Of a stretch of DNA of 64,000 nucleotides, positions 35,982-43,240 are shown in pieces. This stretch comes from Affinundibacterium seohonense (lineage in GTDB: Bacteria; Pseudomonadota; Gammaproteobacteria; Burkholderiales; Burkholderiaceae_D): contig NZ_JACOFW010000015.1 of the NCBI RefSeq assembly GCF_014284305.1, positions 48,167 to 112,166 of the forward strand, written 5' to 3'. Under the pieces are notes generated by a model, which was given only the letters and a program-made list of their open reading frames with translations, had not been told where the DNA came from and did not search any database. Each line of letters begins with the position of its first letter. The stretch's first letter is position 1. A program made the translations under genes and the position numbers.

Positions 35982-36808
35982 CTCAAGAAAATGGAGCCGT
36001 ACTCTTGCTTAAGCACCGATTAAAAACCTTCCTTATTCACGGCTTGGCCGCTTATGGCCTTTTTTGGACGCTTGTTGAATCGGTCGGCGCATTCTTCTCA
36101 CAGATCAAACCTGACGGCATCTTGCAGTATTCTTTTCTTGTGTTGCCATCTGTCGTCTACGGCGTATGGCGAGCATGGCCCATATCCCGAGTTGAGTTAG
36201 CAGTCCCGAACTCGGATACCGTGCTCTGCATCGAGTTTGGAGATATTTGGAAAAAACAAGGATGCGTTGCCATTCAAGTGAATGAGTTTTTCGACAGCCT
36301 TCTTGGAAATCACGTATCTCCGAACTCACTTCACGGCCAATTTATTCGCGACGTGCTGCGAAGTCAGTCTTCTGACTTCGATAGGTACGTCACTCAAGCG
36401 CTTTCTAACGTACCCTCTGAACACGTTCCACGAACCAGTGGAAATACGAAGAGATACAAGATTGGTACTACAGCAGCCATAGATATTGGACCTCAACGTT
36501 ATCTTCTCTTCGCCTTTACCAAGACCGACACAACAACGCTGAAAGCATCTGCATCAGTACATGAGCTATGGGATGCGCTTGCTGGCCTTTGGGCTGCAAT
36601 AACAATACACGGCAATGGAGACCCCGTAAGCATGCCGCTGGTTGGTGGCGGTCTTTCCGGTGTTGGGCTGCCAGCAAGAAACTTGCTGCAATTACTTATG
36701 ACTTCATTTTCCTATTACACCAAGAAACAAAAGATAACTGGTCGTCTGACAATCGTCCTGCCCAAAGCGTTGGCGAAAGAGATCGACCTTCAAGAATTGA
36801 ATTTTTAG
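35978..36808 (+). CDS. thsA: Type II Thoeris-like effector ThsA (two-TM plus macro domain, DUF6430-like)
   Basis: A 276-residue protein. Two hydrophobic segments at about 16-38 and 46-65 anchor it in the membrane, and a macro-like domain follows. The domain shows an early FGDIW strand, the VNEFFDSLLGN loop and the signature loop MPLVGGGLSGVGLP (~residues 218-231). This matches the TM-macro ThsA proteins of type II Thoeris, which sense an ADP-ribose-type signal made by a TIR protein and cause membrane damage after phage infection. The TIR-like partner gene begins ten bases after its stop. The start ATG lies within the integron core site. Confidence 0.85.
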   Translation: MPQENGAVLLLKHRLKTFLIHGLAAYGLFWTLVESVGAFFSQIKPDGILQYSFLVLPSVVYGVWRAWPISRVELAVPNSDTVLCIEFGDIWKKQGCVAIQVNEFFDSLLGNHVSPNSLHGQFIRDVLRSQSSDFDRYVTQALSNVPSEHVPRTSGNTKRYKIGTTAAIDIGPQRYLLFAFTKTDTTTLKASASVHELWDALAGLWAAITIHGNGDPVSMPLVGGGLSGVGLPARNLLQLLMTSFSYYTKKQKITGRLTIVLPKALAKEIDLQELNF

Positions 36809-36818
36809 GAGAGAAAAA

Positions 36819-37382
36819 ATGGCCTACAGAAACGGAACCTACATCGCATTTCATGCCAATGGGCAAACAGACCCAACTGCATCAGATATCAAGTACTACA
36901 ACCTCATCAAGGCATGGACTGAGCGTGAAGATGACGATTTTTCACTAATCAACAGCCACGATAAGACTGCCGCCGTGCGCGACTCAAGCCTTCGTGAAAC
37001 TCTGCGTACACGTCTCGTGACCAGACTAAACAATTCTAAGCATTTACTATTGATACTTGGCAAAACGACAAAGGAAGATACCGATTGGGTGCCGTTTGAA
37101 ATTCGGCACGCGATTGATGAATGCAAGATTCCGATCATTGCCGCATACAGCGAAATAGCTGGCCCAATTCTTAGTCCAAGCATCTCCTCAAATATTGCAA
37201 GCTACTGGCCTGCGGCTTTGAAATCTAGGATTGAGAACAAAACTGCCGGGGTAATACACATCCCATTCAAAAAGGCTGCGATTAAGGCGGCTATTGGCCA
37301 CTTCGATCACAATAATTTTCCAAAAGGTGGGGCGCTAGGGTGGTACACAAAGGAAACATACGACGGGTGGGGTATTGAGTGA
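36819..37382 (+). CDS. thsB: Type II Thoeris-like TIR protein ThsB
   Basis: A 187-residue soluble protein with the TIR-like fold of ThsB (DUF1863/TIR_2 class). Strand A is TYIAFHANGQ, the BB-loop region contains the acidic TEREDDDFSLINS segment, strand C is SKHLLLILGK, the catalytic-Glu helix is WVPFEIRHAIDECK and the next strand is IPIIAAYS. TIR proteins of this class cleave NAD+ to make a signal for ThsA. GGAG precedes the ATG. The stop overlaps the edge of an attC-like site, so the pair forms one two-gene integron cassette. Confidence 0.85.
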   Translation: MAYRNGTYIAFHANGQTDPTASDIKYYNLIKAWTEREDDDFSLINSHDKTAAVRDSSLRETLRTRLVTRLNNSKHLLLILGKTTKEDTDWVPFEIRHAIDECKIPIIAAYSEIAGPILSPSISSNIASYWPAALKSRIENKTAGVIHIPFKKAAIKAAIGHFDHNNFPKGGALGWYTKETYDGWGIE

Positions 37383-37383
37383 G

Positions 37384-37494
37384 GCATAACCCGGCGTTCG
37401 AGCCGACTCGCAACGGCTGGGCTCTTCAGGCCCCCATTTCATTCTGGGCCTTCCGTGCCCACCCGCTGCTCGCGGCTCAACTTCAACGTTAGGC
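37384..37494 (+). other. attC-like recombination site 1
   Basis: GCATAAC at the left and GTTAGGC at the right are inverse and core sites, and GAGCCG/CGGCTC arms pair inside them. About 111 bases long, lying between thsB and the next ATG six bases on. Confidence 0.8.
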
Positions 37495-37499
37495 ATCAC

Positions 37500-38030
37500 A
37501 TGGAACTCGAACTCCCATCGAAGCTTCGCAAAGCACTGGAACGGGAAGCGGCCGACGCGAAGCGAACGCTACATGCCCACATCGTGCGAAAGCTAGAGGC
37601 AGTCACCCCGCCCGCCGAGCACATCAACCCTGCAGTTGTTGCCAAGGGGCTTCCGAAGCTGGTCGAGTTTCTGAATCGGGTCCCTGCAGTGAGAGTCATC
37701 TCGTCAGATTCAACCCCCGATGCGTACTGGTGGGTGAAGCTCGAGATAGACATCTCCGATCCTTTTGCATGGCACGTGGTTCAGGAGCTCGGCTTTGTCC
37801 TGAACTACATATCACTGCAGGAAAAGCTGCCCACGGTGTTCATGCCTGTATCGCCCCCTCCATATCTAAACGGCGGGCCAGCGGAGTTTCTGGCATGGGC
37901 CATCGAGTCGAAGTTCAACTACATCGATCCCGAGTGGATCAAGAGTGAGCTAGAAGGAAGGCTTCCAAGCCCAGTCGAAGACGTAGCTCAGTGGAATCGT
38001 GATGACGACCGTGACGACGGTGATGCCTAA
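37500..38030 (+). CDS. Cassette-encoded protein with an RHH-like N-terminus
   Basis: A 176-residue soluble protein. The N-terminal ~35 residues (LELPSKLRKALEREAADAKR) look like a ribbon-helix-helix DNA-binding or antitoxin motif. The remainder is mixed alpha/beta with a conserved-looking WWVKLEIDIS strand, a Pro-rich MPVSPPPYLNG loop and an acidic tail. I do not recognise the C-terminal part. The start codon lies six bases after the attC core and the stop is inside the next attC, the tight fit usual for a gene cassette. The GC content is higher than in the flanking cassettes, as expected for a gene from another source. Confidence 0.65.
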   Translation: MELELPSKLRKALEREAADAKRTLHAHIVRKLEAVTPPAEHINPAVVAKGLPKLVEFLNRVPAVRVISSDSTPDAYWWVKLEIDISDPFAWHVVQELGFVLNYISLQEKLPTVFMPVSPPPYLNGGPAEFLAWAIESKFNYIDPEWIKSELEGRLPSPVEDVAQWNRDDDRDDGDA

Positions 38031-38096
38031 CCATTTCATCGAGCGGATGTCCAACCGGCTGCGGCGGTCGGCCACCGCTCATGTCAAACGTTAAGA
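38025..38096 (+). other. attC-like recombination site 2
   Basis: GCCTAAC and GTTAAGA at the ends, with GAGCGG / CCGCTC pairing arms and a GC-rich centre, give a 72-base site of classic attC size. It overlaps the stop of the RHH-like gene. Confidence 0.85.
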
Positions 38097-38112
38097 ATCT
38101 AAGGGCACGGAG

Positions 38113-39084
38113 ATGAATATGTTCATTGGAACACCATTACTTCAGAGACCAGGTGTCGTTCACGTATCATCCCCAGTCAATCCGACAGTATTGCGAACCC
38201 AGCTGTCTGAGGAAACTCGGCTTGTCGTAAGAGGCAAGCTTACTGCTGATGACGCTAAACAGCTTGCCGAATGTCTTAAAGACGTGAATCGGTTAACAGT
38301 CTGTCTGTCCAGCTTTGGCGAAGCAGGGGACCTCGGCTTCTTAGATCAGTTGCCTCACCTGTATGCTTTAGATGTCCACCATTTCGACTTTGCGGATTTT
38401 GATGCACTCAACCGCCTGCCTGAATCCGTCGAAGAAGTGCATTTATCAGCAAACAAATCAAATAAACTATCTCTTAAATTTCTAGAAAAATATCCTGGGT
38501 TAAAGCGACTGTCCTTGGACGGTCAGACTAAATCAATTGAATCGCTTACCTCTCTGACGAAACTTCAATCGCTAACACTGCGTTCGATTACCTTGCCGGA
38601 CGTAGAACAGCTTACGGCTTTAAAATCGCTCGTTTCGCTCGATATTAAGTTAGGCGGCACGAGGAATTTGGACGCCTTACCTAGAATAGGGAGAATTAAG
38701 TACCTTGAGCTCTGGCAGATATCTGGATTAACCGATTTAAGCGCTATCGGCGACATTATCAACCTGCAGTACCTATTTTTAGATCGGCTTAAAAACGTCG
38801 CCGAGTTGCCCTCATTTCGCCGCCTAGCTAATTTACGGCGAGTGGAATTAAGTGGAATGAAAGGGCTGACTAATTTGCGGCCTGTGAGCGACGCTCCGAA
38901 TCTCGAAGAACTGTCGGTTGGTGGGGTGCGGCATCTGGAAGTAGAGGATTTTCAGCCATTTTTGTCCCATAGTTCGCTGAAGGCTGTTAACGTCGGTTTA
39001 GGCTCAACGAAGCGTAATGAAGCCGTGGCAAATTATCTTAAACGAGCTGAGTATTGTGGCGCATTCGAATATCATGAACCGTGA
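38113..39084 (+). CDS. Leucine-rich-repeat-like cassette protein
   Basis: A 323-residue soluble protein. From about residue 80 it has repeated 22-25-residue units with an LxxLxL spacing (LPHLYALDVHHF, YPGLKRLSLDGQ, LTKLQSLTLRSI, LKSLVSLDIKLG, IGRIKYLELWQI, IINLQYLFLDRL, LANLRRVELSGM, APNLEELSVGG), so it should form a curved beta-solenoid for protein binding. The first ~80 residues are a cap without a recognised motif. No signal peptide is present. LRR proteins are unusual as integron cassettes. Its position beside a Thoeris cassette suggests a possible defence role, but that is inference. AGGG lies before the ATG. Confidence 0.75.
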   Translation: MNMFIGTPLLQRPGVVHVSSPVNPTVLRTQLSEETRLVVRGKLTADDAKQLAECLKDVNRLTVCLSSFGEAGDLGFLDQLPHLYALDVHHFDFADFDALNRLPESVEEVHLSANKSNKLSLKFLEKYPGLKRLSLDGQTKSIESLTSLTKLQSLTLRSITLPDVEQLTALKSLVSLDIKLGGTRNLDALPRIGRIKYLELWQISGLTDLSAIGDIINLQYLFLDRLKNVAELPSFRRLANLRRVELSGMKGLTNLRPVSDAPNLEELSVGGVRHLEVEDFQPFLSHSSLKAVNVGLGSTKRNEAVANYLKRAEYCGAFEYHEP

Positions 39085-39118
39085 ATCCAATCCGGAGAAA
39101 TAATGCGAAAAAATCCAA

Positions 39119-39178
39119 TCTTAACTCAGTGCTCAATACCGACAGCCCTTCAGGCTGCTGGTTAGCGCGGCGTTATGT
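39119..39178 (+). other. attC-like recombination site 3
   Basis: CTTAAC at the left, GTTATGT at the right, an AGCC-CTTCA-GGCT hairpin and weakly pairing outer arms give a site of about 60 bases between the LRR and the next cassette gene. It is the least canonical of the four. Confidence 0.6.
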
Positions 39179-39192
39179 GTCCAGAGGGCGCG

Positions 39193-39660
39193 ATGAAGTG
39201 TTATAAATTTGAATTATTCGCTGACTACTTTCAGGTATACCTGATGGATACGGAAGCTGCAGATGATACGTCAGATATATGGACGAAAGAGGCGCTAGAT
39301 ATAAAACTTGGCATAATGCCCAATACTCTAGCTGTCGGTACCTTCCGCAATGTTGACGTTCCTCTAGAGATTGAGGTCCACGAGAGTGAGCCGGAAATAC
39401 GCTTGGACGAGTGGGATCATGCAGCGATGGGCTACTTCACTATAAAGTCGGGAAAATGTGCTGTTTTCGGCTGTACTGATTACCTGCCGGATGCTGCAAA
39501 AATTGAACTTGTTCCCGGCAAATATTCTGTACTTTCGCTAGCAAAAGGTCTCGGTTCAATAATCACAGAGTGGGAAGATGCTGATGATGTTTACAAAGTT
39601 ATTTTGTGGCCTTCCATAAGTGCTGAACATAAAACACTAAAGAACTATGAAAACACATAA
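39193..39660 (+). CDS. Cassette-encoded protein of unknown function
   Basis: A 155-residue acidic soluble protein (YKFELFADYFQVYLMD at the start, repeated short strands such as CAVFGCTDYLP and KYSVLSLAKGLG). It somewhat resembles ComJ-type competence or small immunity proteins, but no decisive motif is visible. I use the ATG at 39193 with GAGGG just upstream; the longer start at 39175 lies in the attC core. Its stop is inside attC-like site 4. Confidence 0.65.
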   Translation: MKCYKFELFADYFQVYLMDTEAADDTSDIWTKEALDIKLGIMPNTLAVGTFRNVDVPLEIEVHESEPEIRLDEWDHAAMGYFTIKSGKCAVFGCTDYLPDAAKIELVPGKYSVLSLAKGLGSIITEWEDADDVYKVILWPSISAEHKTLKNYENT

Positions 39661-39759
39661 CAATCGGCTCATGTGCGACCTCCGTTTCGTCGGCCTTTTT
39701 TGTGGTGAAAACCACAAAAAATTCCAACTGCACTCCGGCGCCACAGCCGGGCGTTAAGC
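39655..39759 (+). other. attC-like recombination site 4 with an embedded hairpin terminator
   Basis: ACATAAC at the left and GTTAAGC at the right, with CGGCT / AGCCG arms, mark a 105-base attC. Its centre holds a perfect eleven-base stem TTTTTTGTGGT / ACCACAAAAAA with a GAAA loop (39696-39721), a bidirectional terminator-like structure. Confidence 0.8.
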
Positions 39760-39793
39760 GACTTGATCAATATTAACATTTACGTTAACATTT

Positions 39794-40137
39794 CGTATAT
39801 CTTACACAATTTTCTACTACTCAGAATCTATTCAAGACGATATTCTTGGACGTCCGGCTGGCATTTTGGCTGATTACTTACGCCTCGCCGACCTCCCCTC
39901 CTTGAAGAATTTGGACCTTCTCTACGTATGCCACATTCCCGTGCTATGGGCGATGGTTTGTTTGAACTCAGGCCGAAAGGTCGGGAAGGTATCGGTCGTG
40001 TCTTGTATTGCTACTTGGTCGGACAAAAAATCGTCATGCTTCATAGTTTCGTAAAGAAAACGCAGGAAACACCAAAACGGGAATTAAATATTGCAACAGC
40101 TCGAATGCAAGAGGTTAAAAATGCTCACACACGCTGA
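39794..40137 (+). pseudogene. Frameshifted RelE/HigB-like (Gp49-type) toxin
   Basis: The C-terminal two-thirds (39901-40137) reads LEEFGPSLRMPHSRAMGDGL then FELRPKGREGIGRVLYCY, the pattern of phage Gp49/HigB-type toxins. The matching N-terminal piece (YYSESIQDDILGRPAGILAD then YLRLADL) is in another frame; removing five bases near 39895-39900 would join the two. No start codon is visible for the first piece. The toxin is therefore probably inactive, although a truncated product from 39928 cannot be excluded. Its 3' end overlaps the antitoxin gene by 17 bases, as in intact operons. Confidence 0.65.
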
Positions 40138-40408
40138 ACTCAAATTACGTGCTCTGGCGAACCCAGAGGTTAAGATTGCCTACGATTCACTCGCTGAGGA
40201 ATACACACTTGCCCATGAGCTTTTGCATGCTCGCGAGGCTGCTGGCCTAACACAAGCAGAAGTTGCCACACGTATGCAAACAAAAGCCCCTGCCATTGCT
40301 CGCCTTGAGGGCGGTGGGCGACATTCACCTTCTATCCTCACGCTCAGAAAATATGCTGCGGCAGTTGGTTGCCAACTTGAAGTACGCCTCGTTCCGAAAG
40401 GCGGCTAA
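40121..40408 (+). CDS. XRE-type antitoxin of the toxin-antitoxin pair
   Basis: A 95-residue protein with a helix-turn-helix in its second half (LLHAREAAGLTQAEVATRMQ followed by APAIARLEGG and ILTLRKYAAAVGCQL), typical of HigA-like antitoxins that are encoded after Gp49-type toxins. AGAGGTTAAA lies before the ATG. It overlaps the toxin's 3' end. It is intact, so it could still repress its promoter or neutralise related toxins elsewhere. The stop is followed by GGCTAACAAG, which resembles the start of an attC site, but no matching right-hand core site is evident. Confidence 0.8.
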   Translation: MLTHAELKLRALANPEVKIAYDSLAEEYTLAHELLHAREAAGLTQAEVATRMQTKAPAIARLEGGGRHSPSILTLRKYAAAVGCQLEVRLVPKGG

Positions 40409-40489
40409 CAAGCAAGTTTGGATCGTGACGCAAAGCGCCCGCGATTAGAATCGAATGTTGCTGTTGACAATGGAAATAAATGCACCCAG

Positions 40490-41365
40490 TCAAGCCGGAT
40501 GCCGAAACGCCGTATAAATATCCCGACTCCAAGCAATATTGCGACGGCCGCTGACTAGGCGGCTGAAGTCTTTCAACATTTGCCAGCGCGCATTACCACT
40601 TGGGAAGCAATTCAGATAGTGGCGGTTTTCTTTTTTACCTGAGCGCCATGGCGTCGAGATTAAAGTCTGTCTGTCGGTACTGGTAATTTGTTTCAGCGTG
40701 GATAAATAATGCTTGGTATAGACAGGATCAAAATACGGTGTGCCGCTCTGTACGCCGCCATACACAAAGGGGACGTTCGCTGCCATGGCGATGATGTATT
40801 TCACTGGCATGGAGCGTAGCTCTTCTAATTCTGGTGAGCAGTTTGCATTATTCGACAAGACTAGCAATGGTTGATCTTTGGACTTCGCCAAATAAATGTG
40901 GATATTCGAACCGAATTGCGAAAATGGCTGATCGACGAAATCACCGAACATGTATTCCAAGGACGCCAATAGCGGTTCTATGGATTTGAATGCGGATTGC
41001 CCTGTCATCAATTTGGCGATAGAACGAACACCTGAAAAAGCGCCGATATGATGCTGATCACGAAAGACTTTTTCGGCATCGGGGTGACAAAGCGAATCGA
41101 CGCTGACGCGATTTCTGCCCGTGGTAAAAGCGAGGAAACCAAACAAGGCATAGACCGAGCCAGAGAAGGCGTGGATTTCCTTGAAGGCTTGCAGACGTTC
41201 TAAGCCTATCGCATTTAGCACGATGTATTGACGGGTAAAACTCGGTCCTGTGCTGTCAAGCAATAAGCAAGATTCTGCAGGCGTATGGGCGGCAAAATTC
41301 GCGTTAATCTCTGCCGTGATACGTTTTTTTAAGGACAAAATATTGGATGGGACTTGCATAAACAC
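40490..41365 (-). CDS. Patatin-like protein (putative lipid acyl hydrolase)
   Basis: A 291-residue protein. The segment IHAFSGSVYALFGFLAF fits the nucleophile elbow of patatin-like hydrolases, and VPFVYGGVQSGTPYFDPVYT resembles the catalytic Asp/Gly loop at the end of that fold, although the exact GXSXG and DGG signatures are altered. There is no clear signal peptide or membrane segment. A lipase or acyl-transferase role is plausible, but a degenerate or specialised relative cannot be excluded. It is on the opposite strand to the cassette genes and looks like native chromosome. Confidence 0.5.
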   Translation of the reverse strand: MFMQVPSNILSLKKRITAEINANFAAHTPAESCLLLDSTGPSFTRQYIVLNAIGLERLQAFKEIHAFSGSVYALFGFLAFTTGRNRVSVDSLCHPDAEKVFRDQHHIGAFSGVRSIAKLMTGQSAFKSIEPLLASLEYMFGDFVDQPFSQFGSNIHIYLAKSKDQPLLVLSNNANCSPELEELRSMPVKYIIAMAANVPFVYGGVQSGTPYFDPVYTKHYLSTLKQITSTDRQTLISTPWRSGKKENRHYLNCFPSGNARWQMLKDFSRLVSGRRNIAWSRDIYTAFRHPA

Positions 41366-41469
41366 CCTCTCTAGAAGATAACAACAGGTTCAGTCAAAGC
41401 CAGCGAATTGTTCTCTACGATGGGCTGTTGGTAAATTTCGCTCGCCTTCGTTGTTGACGATGACATCTG

Positions 41470-41772
41470 TTAAGGCTTCGTTTTTTGCTCGGCTTTTATG
41501 TTCTCTGCCAGTTCTAACACCATCTTAGCTGTCGGCAGGTTCTTACTGATTTGGGAGATAGTTGACGCGTGTTCTTGAGGGTGTTTTGGCGGCTGGTGTT
41601 GCGCGACAAGTTCATAAAAGTCAGCCAAAGGTCCACTTTTTAACTCGACGCTGGCGATCGCATTGACTGCACTGGCTTGATTGGTCGTGCTTGATTTTGC
41701 ATTTGACTGGGCAATTCCTGAGGTGGAAAAGCTGAGGCTGACCATGGCAAAAATTATGTATGTCGTTTTCAT
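41470..41772 (-). CDS. Small secreted hypothetical protein
   Basis: A 100-residue protein with a signal peptide (MKTTYIIFAMVSLSFS, cleavage after GIAQS). The mature part is helical and charged (FYELVAQHQPPKHPQEH, ELAENIKAEQKTKP) and has no cysteines. I do not recognise a family. The ATG at 41772 is preferred because GGAGAATC lies just upstream; the longer ORF adds an atypical N-terminus. It is divergent from the HxlR regulator across a region with two inverted repeats, so it may be that regulator's target. Confidence 0.65.
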   Translation of the reverse strand: MKTTYIIFAMVSLSFSTSGIAQSNAKSSTTNQASAVNAIASVELKSGPLADFYELVAQHQPPKHPQEHASTISQISKNLPTAKMVLELAENIKAEQKTKP

Positions 41773-41896
41773 TTTGATTCTCCGAATGAATTGAATGTCG
41801 CAGGGATATCTTTGAAACCTATCTAACAATTGATAAACAATGCATGCGCAATCAGCGTCAAATCTTGCATAACATCATCGAATGAGCGCTATTCAC

Positions 41897-41923
41897 ATGT
41901 CACTTGTAAAATGCAAGTTACAT
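41897..41923. promoter_or_regulatory. Inverted repeat, candidate HxlR operator 1
   Basis: ATGT-C-ACTTG, seven bases, CAAGT-T-ACAT forms a 27-base dyad between the divergent small secreted-protein gene and the HxlR regulator gene. Confidence 0.5.
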
Positions 41924-41952
41924 CAAATAGTACTTCATAGACTTTCAATTTG

Positions 41953-41976
41953 CAAGCATGTAAAATGAAATGCTTG
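41953..41976. promoter_or_regulatory. Inverted repeat, candidate HxlR operator 2
   Basis: CAAGCAT, ten bases, ATGCTTG, with a TGTAAAATG core like that of operator 1, lies 30 bases before the HxlR start. Two related sites would fit cooperative binding by a dimeric regulator. Confidence 0.45.
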
Positions 41977-42008
41977 TCTCGCCAGAGGCAAAACTAAGGA
42001 TAAAAATA

Positions 42009-42473
42009 ATGCCAAACACATCTATGAATGCTTGTCCGGTCGCGCGAGCCGCTCATTTGATCGGCGATGAATGGATACTTTTGATTTTGCGTGAATTGTT
42101 TAAACGCTCACATAAATTTGATGAGTTGCAAAAGGCAACGACTGCCGCCACCAATATCTTGACGAACCGTTTAAAGCGCATGATGGAAGCTGGTATCGTG
42201 ATTAAATTGCCCTACCAAGAACGTCCTGTTCGCTATAAATATCGCCTAACAGAAGCTGGTTTGGCCTTACTGCCATTGGCCTTGGAAATGATGCGTTACG
42301 GCGAAAATTGGCTACCTTGTGCCTTTCCATCACCGTTGGTCATACGTCATATAGACTGCGGTCAAATCACTAAGCCGGGACAAACTTGCTCTGCGTGCGG
42401 CGAGCCCTTGACGGTCAAAACACTGCGCATGGAAGATAATCCAGAATTCACTAAACAGCTGCAGACCGCTTAA
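42009..42473 (+). CDS. HxlR-family transcriptional regulator
   Basis: A 154-residue DNA-binding protein. The HxlR winged helix begins CPVARAAHLIGDEWILLILR and continues with FDELQKATTAATNILTNRLK and RYKYRLTEAGLALLP. Cys at the start of the domain is the residue that redox-sensing members use. A C-terminal CxxC motif (CSACGEPL) may bind zinc. It is divergent from the small secreted gene. The ATG at 42009 follows AAGGAT at a good distance. Confidence 0.9.
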   Translation: MPNTSMNACPVARAAHLIGDEWILLILRELFKRSHKFDELQKATTAATNILTNRLKRMMEAGIVIKLPYQERPVRYKYRLTEAGLALLPLALEMMRYGENWLPCAFPSPLVIRHIDCGQITKPGQTCSACGEPLTVKTLRMEDNPEFTKQLQTA

Positions 42474-42499
42474 GACAATTCATTTACTAGGAATGCTGC

Positions 42500-43189
42500 T
42501 CAAAGATTTTTTAGGGCTTCGCGAATGCTGAGCGGTGCTAGGTACGAGGAATTGGTGTGCACAAACTCGCGCACTTGCTCTGGTTGCCACTTCGCATAGT
42601 CGCGCAATGCCCAACCTATCGCTTTACGAATAAAGAACTCATCTTCAGACGCAAGTTGTTTTGCATATGAAAACAGACGCTGCGTATCGGTCTGTAGACG
42701 CCATCCTAATTGATGGGTCATGGCAATTCGCCTGACCCACATACTTGGATCACGAAGCGCCTCGTCCATCATGGACTGCGCTTGCGGAAAAGACGGTCGC
42801 GATAGCAACAAGACGTCTCCAATCACAGCCGCCAAACCATCGACGCTGTCCCACCAAGATTTTTCTTGTGCCAGTTGAATTAATCTCGGAATGTCTTGTG
42901 GAGCCAAGATCTTCTTATGTTGCGCCAACAAATCGATTGCGATGTATTGATACTCGCGCTGCGATAATTTCCAAAGCAAATCGGCCAATTGCAAAACCTC
43001 GGCGGCACTGAATTTTGACTTGCCCATAGGCTTTAAAATTTCCGCTAGTAGCTGTCGGCGTAGAGGCGTCTTAATGCCAAGAAAATCAAACTGATCGCGC
43101 ATATACGCACGCATCGCTGGCGCGTTGACGATGCTGGCATTCGCTTGCAGTGAGCTTTGAATTTCTCGAACAAAATCTTGAAGGTGCAT
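42500..43189 (-). CDS. DNA alkylation repair protein, AlkD-like
   Basis: A 229-residue all-helical HEAT-like repeat protein of the AlkD/AlkC family, which removes alkylated bases without base flipping. Landmarks include MRDQFDFLGIKTPLRR near the N-terminus, EKSWWDSVDGLAAVIGDVLL in the middle and the C-terminal IRKAIGWALRDYAKWQPEQV, which contains the conserved WALRD motif. The size matches the family. It is convergent with the HxlR gene (26-base gap). Confidence 0.85.
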   Translation of the reverse strand: MHLQDFVREIQSSLQANASIVNAPAMRAYMRDQFDFLGIKTPLRRQLLAEILKPMGKSKFSAAEVLQLADLLWKLSQREYQYIAIDLLAQHKKILAPQDIPRLIQLAQEKSWWDSVDGLAAVIGDVLLLSRPSFPQAQSMMDEALRDPSMWVRRIAMTHQLGWRLQTDTQRLFSYAKQLASEDEFFIRKAIGWALRDYAKWQPEQVREFVHTNSSYLAPLSIREALKNL

Positions 43190-43240
43190 GAGAACTCAGT
43201 AAAGCATTTATCGGTAAATTGATATTCTACTTCCTCAGAC

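Noticed and set aside
35772..39760. An integron integrase gene
   Set aside because: None of the frames in or near the cassettes has tyrosine-recombinase motifs. It may lie elsewhere or be lost.
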